Below, one piece after another: positions 24,572 to 32,289 of a DNA stretch of 64,000 nt. The DNA is from Sphingorhabdus sp. YGSMI21 (lineage in GTDB: Bacteria > Pseudomonadota > Alphaproteobacteria > Sphingomonadales > Sphingomonadaceae). The position numbers were made by a program, and so were the translations under genes. The stretch spans positions 3,363,001-3,427,000 of the forward strand of contig NZ_CP022548.1 of the NCBI RefSeq assembly GCF_002776575.1, given 5' to 3'. The stretch's first letter is position 1. Every line of letters starts with the position of its first letter. Below the pieces are notes generated by a model. The model had not been told where the DNA came from. It did no database searches and saw only the letters and a list, made by a program, of their open reading frames with translations.

Positions 24572-25936
24572 TCAGGCCATGATCGCATATTTCGATTGAC
24601 CGGCTTCGCGGCACATCTGTTTTGAGATGCGTGTTTCTTCGCCATCGATAATCGCAACATCGGTAATCGTCAGGCATTTGCGGCCGTCGGGTTCGGTATT
24701 GAGGGCCGTTACAGTCGACGATCCTGATACACCGCCCCGGGTCGGACTTGTCCAGTTTGCGACCGCTCCCACTTCCTCCTGCTCGACAACAGCAAAAGTC
24801 GCCTCCGCTGCTTTTTCCTGTTCTTTCTGATCCAGTTTACAGGCAATTTCGCCGACAAGCACAGCGCCGACCGCACCGGCGATCAGGGTCCCGACATCGT
24901 CAAGTCCGGCAACAGAACCGACCACGCTGCCGAAAATGCCACCGAGGAGACGGCCGCGCCCTCTTGACTTCTTGCAGCTCTTGTCCTCTGCGGCTTTCGC
25001 CTTGATTTTCTTCGGCTTTTCCATTTCGGCAAGGCTCTCTGCCACATAGGTATAGCCATAATTTTCCGGCACGGGATAGCCACCGCAGCCGGTATTGTAG
25101 CAATAGCGGTCGCTGAGATAATTCCGGTCTGCTTGATAAAGCTGCTCCGCCGCCCGGTAGACAGCCATATTGGCGCCATCCGGATCCGAATTCGCATGTT
25201 CCTGCATCATGTCCTTGTAGAAACGATCTCTGCTGGCCGCAGAATATTCCATCCTCCCGGCGACTTTCTCGGTGTAGATCCGGGACAACTCGTCCTGATA
25301 TCGGTTCATGCGCTCACGATATTCGGTCAGCACGCCACTGTAATAATTGTCCAGCGCGGTTGTACATTCATTGATATTCTTCGCCTTGTCGTGAGGATCT
25401 GGCAAATGCAGATGGTCTTCGCGACAATCGGGATAATCGCGCTGCAACAATTGCGGGAGTGGCGGCAATTCGGGCAAAGGCGGCTCCACATGCGCCGGCG
25501 GAACATAGGCTTTGTCTGCGAGAGCTTGCGCCTCCGGGCTTTCCGGACCGGTTTCAGTGCCCGGTTCCCGCTCGGCTTGGGATATCGGAGAATCACCGGT
25601 CGATTGCAGGCTTCCGTAAGACGAGCTGGCAAGATAAGTCGACTGCAGCGATGGCGCTACACCCTGGTTCTGCCCGGTCAATGCCTGACTATTGCAGTTC
25701 GAACCGCCCGGCTGGGGATTGTAGAGACATTCGCCATGAGCCCTGTCGAGGCCGGTGAATAGCCTGTTCGCGGGGTCGGACGGATCGGGATGACAGTCGG
25801 CACATGCGATGCCGCTATGGGATGCAATGCCGACACTCGCTTCGACCGCACCGGGAGCCAGAACGAACGCTCCGATCACAAAGGCCCCCATATATCCGAC
25901 GGCCGTGACAGAAAGCGCTGCTTGAACCTTACCCAA
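24572..25936 (-). CDS. Exported CxxCH / glycine-zipper protein of unknown function
   Basis: 454 aa from TTG 25936, chosen because an AGGAGGA site (25941-25947) lies 5 nt upstream; the ATG at 25954 would bury that site inside the gene. Signal peptide: hydrophobic stretch 12-29, cleavage likely near VEA-SV. A haem-type motif CADCH lies at 45-49. A Pro/Glu-rich linker (about 115-170) and a charged helical region (190-275) follow. A lysine-rich segment then leads into a Gly-zipper two-helix region (about 326-364, GGIFGSVVGSVAG). The C-terminus (406-445) has DGRKCLTITDVAIIDGEE, similar to the tail of rickettsial 17-kDa-type surface antigens. It is probably an outer-membrane or periplasmic protein. 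Not recognised further. Confidence 0.65.
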   Translation of the reverse strand: MGKVQAALSVTAVGYMGAFVIGAFVLAPGAVEASVGIASHSGIACADCHPDPSDPANRLFTGLDRAHGECLYNPQPGGSNCNSQALTGQNQGVAPSLQSTYLASSSYGSLQSTGDSPISQAEREPGTETGPESPEAQALADKAYVPPAHVEPPLPELPPLPQLLQRDYPDCREDHLHLPDPHDKAKNINECTTALDNYYSGVLTEYRERMNRYQDELSRIYTEKVAGRMEYSAASRDRFYKDMMQEHANSDPDGANMAVYRAAEQLYQADRNYLSDRYCYNTGCGGYPVPENYGYTYVAESLAEMEKPKKIKAKAAEDKSCKKSRGRGRLLGGIFGSVVGSVAGLDDVGTLIAGAVGAVLVGEIACKLDQKEQEKAAEATFAVVEQEEVGAVANWTSPTRGGVSGSSTVTALNTEPDGRKCLTITDVAIIDGEETRISKQMCREAGQSKYAIMA

Positions 25937-26443
25937 ATATTCCTCCTGTTTCATGCCCCGAGACAAGCCCGAAGACCCTGCCCTAACTCAAATATCCGAC
26001 CAAATCCAACTTAGTTGAATTTTTCACAATCGCCCTGGATAGTCAGGTCCGTCTGACATGATCTTGAAAAACGGACAGAAATTGGCCAGACCATATGGTC
26101 TGATCAACCCTCCGTGCATCTGCAATCAGAGGGAAAATCGCCCGCCGATACGAAGTCACCCGATTGCCTTATCGGGACGCCGGAGAAAATCTGTGATCAA
26201 TGCCACATGAGGGCTGGAATATTTCGGAACCGATGTGGCGACCAGCTGTTCATACAGTCAGGTGGTGGGCTGCTGCTGATTCTAGAAGCATGGAGAAACG
26301 ATTCCATGCCGTAACCGGCATCTGAACCGCCCATCTTTCCCTCGAAAGAATATTTCACGATCCGGATCGGCGCGAGATACTTACAAATCCGGCTATAAAA
26401 CTGAGGAAAAGTCGCTTCGTTCCGCAGACTTTCGGCCATATTC
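25937..26443. other. Gene-free stretch with a 16-bp palindrome
   Basis: 507 bp between the CxxCH protein and tRNA-Met. The first part is the likely promoter and leader of the CxxCH gene. No convincing gene is seen. A small plus-strand reading (26114-26314, 66 codons) contains a CDQCH sequence but has no ribosome binding site or family support. The palindrome at 26087-26102 is listed separately. Confidence 0.6.
26087..26102. promoter_or_regulatory. 16-bp perfect palindrome
   Basis: CAGACCATATGGTCTG is a perfect 16-bp palindrome about 150 bp upstream of the CxxCH protein start. The perfect dyad symmetry with a central ATAT is typical of a dimeric regulator operator. The cognate regulator is unknown. 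Confidence 0.45.
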
Positions 26444-26520
26444 TGGTAGCGGAGGAGGGACTCGAACCCCCGACACATGGATTATGATTCCACTGCTCTA
26501 ACCACCTGAGCTACTCCGCC
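26444..26520 (-). tRNA. tRNA-Met(CAT), elongator
   Basis: 77 nt including encoded CCA. Acceptor stem GGCGGAG/CTCCGCT, D arm GCTC...GAGC, anticodon stem GTGGA/TCCAT with loop ATCATAA (anticodon CAT), and a GTTCGAGTC-type T arm with a GGGGG/CCCTC stem. It lacks the C1-A72 mismatch and three G-C pairs of an initiator. The Ile2 (CAT) tRNA at 42639-42715 has a different, Ile-like acceptor stem, so this one is assigned Met. Confidence 0.9.
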
Positions 26521-26696
26521 AACCGGTTCTGTCGATCGCGTGATCACGACAAAACTCTCTCTGGACGGCGGCGCTATAGTCATAGCCTTCGGTCTGGTCA
26601 ACAAGCTGAAGCGAGAAATAAGCTAAAACTTGCACGGCCAATACGATCCGCGCTAACAGCGCTTTTCAAGCCGATATGTGGCACCAAGGGGCAGAT

Positions 26697-27932
26697 ATGA
26701 ACGCATTTTATGACATATTGATTGTTGGCGCTGGCCATGCGGGCGCGCAAGCGGCCATCGCGTTGCGCCAGAAGAAGTTTGAAGGCTCGATCGGCCTCGT
26801 CGGAAACGAGAAATATCCACCTTATGAACGGCCCCCGCTATCCAAGGAATATCTTGCGGGCGACAAGCCGTTCGAGCGGATTTTGCTGCGCCCCGAGAGC
26901 TTCTGGGTCGAGCGCGAGATCGATTTGCTCACCGGACGACGGGTGTCCAAACTCGATCCGCTTGGCAAGAAGGTGACCTTGGCGTCCGACGACGAAATCG
27001 GCTACGGCAAGCTGATCTGGGCAACCGGCGGTTCTCCGCGCATGCTCGATTGCCCCGGCAGCCAGGCGCGCAATATCCATGCCGTGCGGTCTCGCGCCGA
27101 TGTCGACAAGATCATGGCTGCCTTGCCGACCGTCAAGAAAGTCGTGGTTATAGGCGGTGGCTATATTGGCCTGGAAGCCGCAGCCGTGTTGACGAAATTG
27201 GGCAAGCAGATCACCGTCGTCGAATCGCTCGACCGCGTCCTGTCGCGTGTGGCTGGCGAAACGCTGTCCCGCTTTTTCGAGGCAGAGCATCGCAGACAGG
27301 GTGTCACCATAGAGCTAGAGGCCACCGTCGCCGGATTCGAAACCGGAGAGGATGGTATCGCAACCGCGGTAACGCTCACCGACGGCAGGAAGCTAGAAGC
27401 AGACATGTTTGTCGTCGGCATCGGCATCATTCCGGAAACCGGCCCACTCGTCGCTGCAGGCGCCGCCACCGGCAATGGCGTCGACGTTGACCAGCATTGC
27501 CGCACCAGTCTGGAAGACGTCTATGCGATCGGCGATTGTGCCGCGCACAGCAATGCCTTTGCCGATGGCGCGATGATCCGTCTGGAATCGGTCCAGAACG
27601 CGAATGACCAGGCGAAAGTGGCCGCGCTCGACATTCTTGGCGAAGAAACCGAATATGACGCTGTGCCCTGGTTCTGGTCGAACCAATATGACCTCCGCTT
27701 GCAGACCGTCGGCCTCTCGACCGGTCACGACAGCTATGTCGTCCGCGGCGATCCGGATTCACGCAGTTTTTCGGTAATCTATTACCGCGACGGAAAGGTC
27801 GTGGCGCTTGATTGCGTGAACGCAACCAAAGATTATGTGCAGGGCCGCAAGGCGGTTGTCGAGGGACTGAATCTCGACAAGGGCGAACTGGCCAATACGG
27901 AGGTTCCGATCAAGGAAGTCGGCGTCTACTAG
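26697..27932 (+). CDS. NAD(P)/FAD-dependent oxidoreductase (ferredoxin/rubredoxin reductase type)
   Basis: 411 aa. N-terminal FAD motif ILIVGAGHAGAQAAIALR (about 7-24), YERPPLSKEYL near 47 (typical of oxygenase-coupled ferredoxin reductases), NAD motif VVIGGGYIGLEAA near 150, and YAIGDCAAHSN near 280 closing the FAD site. The C-terminal reductase domain includes VPWFWSNQYDLRLQ. It probably passes electrons from NAD(P)H to a ferredoxin serving an oxygenase; no ferredoxin or P450 is adjacent. ATG 26697 is chosen for the AAGGGG site upstream. Its stop overlaps the convergent 2H phosphoesterase stop by 4 bp. Confidence 0.93.
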   Translation: MNAFYDILIVGAGHAGAQAAIALRQKKFEGSIGLVGNEKYPPYERPPLSKEYLAGDKPFERILLRPESFWVEREIDLLTGRRVSKLDPLGKKVTLASDDEIGYGKLIWATGGSPRMLDCPGSQARNIHAVRSRADVDKIMAALPTVKKVVVIGGGYIGLEAAAVLTKLGKQITVVESLDRVLSRVAGETLSRFFEAEHRRQGVTIELEATVAGFETGEDGIATAVTLTDGRKLEADMFVVGIGIIPETGPLVAAGAATGNGVDVDQHCRTSLEDVYAIGDCAAHSNAFADGAMIRLESVQNANDQAKVAALDILGEETEYDAVPWFWSNQYDLRLQTVGLSTGHDSYVVRGDPDSRSFSVIYYRDGKVVALDCVNATKDYVQGRKAVVEGLNLDKGELANTEVPIKEVGVY

Positions 27933-28447
27933 CTTCCTCTGAAAGGCCACGTGCGGATCGTCTGCCACGGACCATCCAGATAATAATGCAGCCCGATTCC
28001 GTGAATCGAAAAGCGCCTTGGTTCAAACCCGGCTGACAGCTGGTTAAACAGGCTTTTGGACTCCCGCGCACTGACCTTGTTCTGAATGGTGATATGCAGC
28101 CGGGGTGTTTGCTGATCCTGCGCCACCAGCAGGCCGGCAAAGCGTTCCGCCAGTTCCATCCGCAAGGCCAGCAGGTCCGGTGCATGCAGCCGATAGGCCA
28201 CACCATGTCCAAGATGGATCAAACCCGACAGATGCGCTTCCGGTGTCGGCAGGCTGCTCGTCAGCCCGATGATGGCCGCTTTTACTTCGTCCAGTGCCTG
28301 TGGCGGCAAATGGTGAAACAAGGTGATATGCGCGTCAATCACGTTCCGCTCGGGCGGAAAATAGCGCTGGCGCAGGCCATTGGCCCAAGCAAAATCGGCC
28401 TTGCCCAGTTGCGCCGTCATGATGATGGGTTTGTTCAGACGCTCCAT
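27929..28447 (-). CDS. 2H phosphoesterase / 2'-5' RNA ligase-like protein
   Basis: 172 aa. Two HxT signatures define the LigT/2H superfamily: AHITLF near residue 39-44 and RLHITIQ near 116-122. Such proteins act as cyclic-nucleotide phosphodiesterases on 2',3'-cyclic or ADP-ribose 1'',2''-cyclic phosphates. The exact substrate is not predictable. ATG 28447 has AAGGA 4 nt upstream. It lies just downstream of the peroxiredoxin terminator, so it probably has its own promoter or depends on read-through. Confidence 0.85.
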   Translation of the reverse strand: MERLNKPIIMTAQLGKADFAWANGLRQRYFPPERNVIDAHITLFHHLPPQALDEVKAAIIGLTSSLPTPEAHLSGLIHLGHGVAYRLHAPDLLALRMELAERFAGLLVAQDQQTPRLHITIQNKVSARESKSLFNQLSAGFEPRRFSIHGIGLHYYLDGPWQTIRTWPFRGS

Positions 28448-28471
28448 GAATCCTTCTATCGCACAATGCAA

Positions 28472-28499
28472 AACCGCGAGCAATTTCTAGCTCGCGGTT
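28472..28499 (-). terminator. Intrinsic terminator of the peroxiredoxin gene
   Basis: AACCGCGAGC (28472-28481) pairs perfectly with GCTCGCGGTT (28490-28499) around an 8-nt loop, 26 bp downstream of the peroxiredoxin stop. On the minus strand the stem runs into a short T-tract (TTTTGC). It sits between the peroxiredoxin and the 2H phosphoesterase genes. Confidence 0.7.
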
Positions 28500-28524
28500 C
28501 ATTTTCTCGGGTTGTGTGGCGGAC

Positions 28525-29079
28525 TTAGGCCGCTTTGCGCGTTGCTTCTTCGCTGTCCAGCCATCCGAGCAGCTTTTCGGGGGTCGATTCGACATAAGGA
28601 TCGTTGTCGACACCATCATCATTGATACCGGGCTCTTCGAACCAGGCGCTGACGGCGCCGTCATCGGCAATCATCGAATAGCGCCAGCTGCGATCACCGA
28701 AGCCGAGGTGGTTTTTCTTGATCAGCATGCCCATGCGGCGGGTGAAGTCACCCGAGCCGTCCGGCAGCAATTTGACTTTTTCGAGGCCCAGGGACTTGCC
28801 CCACTGGTGCATCACGAATGCGTCATTGACCGAAATGCAATAAACTTCGTCAACGCCGCGCGCCTGGAATTCTTCATGGAGACGTTCGTAGGCCGGGCAC
28901 TGCTCGTTCGAGCAGGTGGGGGTGAATGCGCCCGGCAGGGAGAAGACAGCAATGCGTTTTCCGGCAAACAGCTCTTTGGTATTCACGTCTTCCCAGCGGA
29001 AGGGATTTTCGCCTTCGACCGATTCGTCTCGAACGCGGGTTTTCAGGGTAACTTCAGGGATATTTCTACCGATCATCAT
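28525..29079 (-). CDS. Peroxiredoxin, Prx5/AhpE-like
   Basis: 184 aa. The peroxidatic cysteine lies in the family signature PGAFTPTCS (about residue 48-56), and the Prx5-type residues CPAYERLHEEF and VNDAFVMHQWGK follow. It reduces peroxides with thiols, probably glutathione or glutaredoxin; no resolving Cys is obvious at the usual Prx5 C-terminal position. Start ATG 29079 or 29076 (GGAG upstream). Monocistronic, with a terminator at 28472-28499. Confidence 0.93.
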   Translation of the reverse strand: MMIGRNIPEVTLKTRVRDESVEGENPFRWEDVNTKELFAGKRIAVFSLPGAFTPTCSNEQCPAYERLHEEFQARGVDEVYCISVNDAFVMHQWGKSLGLEKVKLLPDGSGDFTRRMGMLIKKNHLGFGDRSWRYSMIADDGAVSAWFEEPGINDDGVDNDPYVESTPEKLLGWLDSEEATRKAA

Positions 29080-29347
29080 GGGCTCCATTGGTTTGAATGA
29101 GGGCCGCCTAGCATCGAAAGATTAATAGGGTAAATTGATTTATTACACTCCACTGATTGAAATAATCACTCAAAGCCTGTGCGGCTTTAAATGCCTTTGG
29201 TGCATCGCATTTTTCGCATCACGCGGAATTCACATGACACTTCCAGAAAATTGCTGCGCTGAAAGCCCGCCCCACGCTCCGGTTCGACATTCTTCTTGAT
29301 CGGAAACCGCACGAGTTGCACTATCCCGCAATCATGGGGAGGATGAA

Positions 29348-29779
29348 ATGACGGAAGAATCGAAAACACCGGTCTGGTTCTGGATCATCGGCACTGTCGC
29401 GCTGGTCTGGAACGCTCTGGGCCTCGGCGCCTATTTTCAGCAGATCATGATGAGCGCCGAACAGTTTGCCGCCTTGCCACAAGTGCAGCAGGATTTGCTC
29501 TCGACACAGCCCATCTGGGTCAGCGCCGCCTTTGCGATTGCTGTCTTTGCCGGCTTCGCAGCGGCGATTGCCCTGCTGATGCGGAAACGGATCGCGGTTC
29601 GCCTGTTCCTGCTTTCTCTGCTGGCCGTCCTTGTCCAGTTCAGCAGCTATTTCATCCTCGATGGCTACAGCGAATTCGTCGCCGGTCAGGGATGGACGAT
29701 GCCGGTTCTGATTGTCGCTTTTGCGCTCGGCTTTGTCTTATTCTCGCTTCGGGCAGAAAAGAACGGCCTGCTGCGCTAG
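29348..29779 (+). CDS. Small four-helix membrane protein, unknown function
   Basis: 143 aa with four predicted membrane helices (about 8-28, 58-78, 84-103, 118-136) and short polar loops. GGGGAGGATGAA precedes ATG 29348, an excellent ribosome binding site. Sphingomonads often carry similar short inner-membrane proteins; I cannot assign a function. It is convergent with the queuosine-precursor transporter gene (1 bp gap). Confidence 0.75.
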   Translation: MTEESKTPVWFWIIGTVALVWNALGLGAYFQQIMMSAEQFAALPQVQQDLLSTQPIWVSAAFAIAVFAGFAAAIALLMRKRIAVRLFLLSLLAVLVQFSSYFILDGYSEFVAGQGWTMPVLIVAFALGFVLFSLRAEKNGLLR

Positions 29780-29780
29780 G

Positions 29781-30608
29781 TCAGGCTGACGTGCTGAACG
29801 GCGTGAAATCGATGTCTTCATCATAGATATCGACACCCTCGCGCCGTTTCAGCCAGCCGACCACCAGATAGGTGACCGGCGTCAGCACCGCTTCCCACAA
29901 CACTTTCAGCAGCCAGTTGGTGACCATGACGGTGATCACCGCCGAGGTTTCCCAGACGCCGAGAAAGGCCAGCGGATAGAAGATCAGGCTGTCGACCCCC
30001 TGCCCCACCACCGTCGAACCGATGGTCCGGCTCCACAAGGCCTTGCCCTGCGTCCAGACCTTCATCCGCGCCATGACATAGCTGTTCACAAATTCACCGG
30101 CCCAGAAAGCCGTGATCGAGGCGATAACGATCCGCCATGCACTGCCGAACACAGCTTCGTAATTCTGCTGGCAGATCGCGCCCTTGTTATCCGGCATGGC
30201 GGGATCGGCGAACCGCAGTGCGTCGCTGGCGGGAGGGCAGAGCCATCCGTCAAACGGCGGCAGCTTGACCACCACCCAGCTCATCAGCGCGAGAAACAGC
30301 AATGCGGCAAAGCCGGTCCAGATAACCCGCCTGGCTCTCGCAAAGCCGTATATCTCGGTCAGCACATCACCAATGACATAGCCGATAGGAAAGAAAAGTA
30401 TGCCGGCTCCATAGATGAAAAGGCCGTCGGCAGCCGGCCACCATCCGTCCGGCCACCAGGATATCTGCAGGTAGGTCAGCTTCGCCGCGCCGATAATATT
30501 GGAGAGCAGCAACACCGTCACGAAAGCCGCCATCACGAAATCATAATAGCGGAACCGGTGACCGGCCTGGCTCGAAGCGGATGTGCGGACTATGGGATTA
30601 TCGGTCAT
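29781..30608 (-). CDS. Queuosine precursor transporter (YhhQ/VUT family)
   Basis: 275 aa multi-pass inner-membrane protein. VUT-family hallmarks: FPIGYVIGDVLTEIYGFARARRVIW near residue 70-95, FWAGEFVNSYVMARMK near 165, and STVVGQGVDSLIFYPLAFLG near 195-215. It takes up preQ0/preQ1 or queuine for tRNA modification. It has a hydrophilic insertion (about 115-150) between helices. Short gene-free stretches flank it (30609-30789). Confidence 0.9.
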   Translation of the reverse strand: MTDNPIVRTSASSQAGHRFRYYDFVMAAFVTVLLLSNIIGAAKLTYLQISWWPDGWWPAADGLFIYGAGILFFPIGYVIGDVLTEIYGFARARRVIWTGFAALLFLALMSWVVVKLPPFDGWLCPPASDALRFADPAMPDNKGAICQQNYEAVFGSAWRIVIASITAFWAGEFVNSYVMARMKVWTQGKALWSRTIGSTVVGQGVDSLIFYPLAFLGVWETSAVITVMVTNWLLKVLWEAVLTPVTYLVVGWLKRREGVDIYDEDIDFTPFSTSA

Positions 30609-30789
30609 GGGCTGACTTTAGCTCCGGCGGGAGACAATTCAACATATGGATCACAGACGCGACTTCTGCATTGGAATCTTCTTCGATTCTTTAAGAGCCG
30701 AGTGCGCATAATCAGCGCGCCTTCATGATCTCAATGTACCGGAACCAGCCTTCCCGTTACAAAGCGGGGACGACGGCGCGTTAGTTTTC

Positions 30790-31509
30790 CTACATCGCTC
30801 CAAGATATAACAGGGTTAGGCCAATTGTATTGCTGAGACCGTGAGATAGCATGAGCGGCCAGAGGTTACGTTTGAAAGCCAGATACAGAAGTCCGGATGC
30901 AATGGCGATGGCTCCGGTCGCCACCCATCCGGCCATACCCTGATAGTAGAAGTGAGCTTGCCCAAACAGGATCGCCTGACAGACAATGGCAAGAAATGCC
31001 GAAAATGGTATGCCCGTGAACAGATGCTCGAAACGCGAAAATAAAGCCCCGCGGAATAACATTTCTTCGGTGAACCCTCCGATGATCCACGCGAGCATCA
31101 GCCAGAAAAGAAAGACCGGCAAATTCCCTTGAAGATTGTCGAACCGCCCCTGATATCTCGCATCTATGGCTTGGGTGGCCTCGTCCGGCGCATCGAAAAG
31201 GCCGACGATAAAGGACTCAGCAACTATGCCAACACCGATGGTCACTACCAACGCAATGACAGTCCACACGGCTAGCAGCTTCATATTCTCGGGGCGTTTT
31301 AGCCCAACACTGCTCCAGCTTTGACCATTTTGGCGAAGACAGATTGTTGCAACACCCAAAGCGAGAAGAAGCGAAATCGGTCCAGCAAGAGTCCAGATCG
31401 CGTCAATTTGCAGCAGCAGATATTTGCTTGTCAAAAGCGTGAAGATGATAAGCGATAGATCGCGAAATGCTGTCCATCGACCGGGATTGCTGGGAGCTGG
31501 GTTTGTCAT
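30790..31509 (-). CDS. CPBP-family intramembrane protease
   Basis: 239 aa membrane protein with the Abi/CPBP motifs: TEEMLFRGALF (the EEx3R motif, about residue 139-149), FGQAHFYYQG (FxxxH-type motif), and HGLSN at the C-terminal end. These proteases resemble type II CAAX endopeptidases. It lies 66 bp downstream of the MarR gene on the same strand, so co-regulation is plausible. Substrate unknown. Confidence 0.85.
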   Translation of the reverse strand: MTNPAPSNPGRWTAFRDLSLIIFTLLTSKYLLLQIDAIWTLAGPISLLLALGVATICLRQNGQSWSSVGLKRPENMKLLAVWTVIALVVTIGVGIVAESFIVGLFDAPDEATQAIDARYQGRFDNLQGNLPVFLFWLMLAWIIGGFTEEMLFRGALFSRFEHLFTGIPFSAFLAIVCQAILFGQAHFYYQGMAGWVATGAIAIASGLLYLAFKRNLWPLMLSHGLSNTIGLTLLYLGAM

Positions 31510-31575
31510 GAATATTCCTGTTCACTGATAATGCATGGCGCGCGGATTTGCCGGATTGGGGATGATGCGGGCCTT

Positions 31576-32073
31576 TCAGAGCGCCCGAACCCGCTCCAGA
31601 ACGGATCTTTGCTCAAGCGCCTCCGTCGCGCGCCGCGTGATCGCCGGCATGTCACATTCGATTTCCTCGAACAGGCCGGCGAAAGCACGAGCGGCTTTTT
31701 CCAGACACGCCTGCAATCGCCCGAATTGCTCTATGCCGCTGGGTGTCAGCCGCAAGATTTTCCGCCGTCCGTCTTGGGGATCTGCGATCCGCTCGACGAT
31801 AGCTGATGTGATCAGCAGTTCGACGCGTTGCGTTGCCACCTGATGGGGCTGCCGAAGAAGCTTAGCAATGTCAGCGGTGGATATTTCGCGCTGCTCACCA
31901 ATCAACAATATATAGGACACAGCTCGCGCGGGAAACTCGATACCCGCGTCCTGCAAGAGCAATTCACCCTGATCAGAGATCAAATCCGCTAAGCGCATCA
32001 ACTGATTGGCGACAAAAGCGCCTCGCAACGGATGGCTATCAACGTAACTTTCCACAGGCACAGACTCCGGCAA
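31576..32073 (-). CDS. MarR-family transcriptional regulator
   Basis: 165 aa. A winged-helix: recognition helix region ISTADIAKLLRQPHQVATQRVELL (about 60-83) and the wing DPQDGRRKILRLTPSG, a typical MarR signature. A palindrome centred at about 32092, 13 bp upstream of the start, is a likely autoregulatory operator. The CPBP protease downstream is the obvious co-regulated gene. Confidence 0.88.
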   Translation of the reverse strand: MPESVPVESYVDSHPLRGAFVANQLMRLADLISDQGELLLQDAGIEFPARAVSYILLIGEQREISTADIAKLLRQPHQVATQRVELLITSAIVERIADPQDGRRKILRLTPSGIEQFGRLQACLEKAARAFAGLFEEIECDMPAITRRATEALEQRSVLERVRAL

Positions 32074-32085
32074 ATTTACACAATC

Positions 32086-32097
32086 TATTGTACAATA
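32086..32097. promoter_or_regulatory. Palindromic candidate operator of the MarR gene
   Basis: TATTGTACAATA is a perfect 12-bp dyad starting 13 bp upstream of the MarR start codon. MarR proteins bind such short palindromes near their own promoters. The rest of the gap to 32290 holds no gene. Confidence 0.55.
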
Positions 32098-32289
32098 AGC
32101 TGTATATATCGTGTTCAGTCAACCTGTTTCTTTGCATGGCCTGCTCATATCCGGCAAAAAAGCCCTCTAAGTCCTGCGGTAAGCGCCTGTTCTTCTGCAA
32201 GAGTGACAGAATGAATTTGCTTGGAAAGCTGCGATTTGATCAAGGTGACTTTTTAAAGATCGATTGTCTCTATCTCGGCAAAATGTGTC

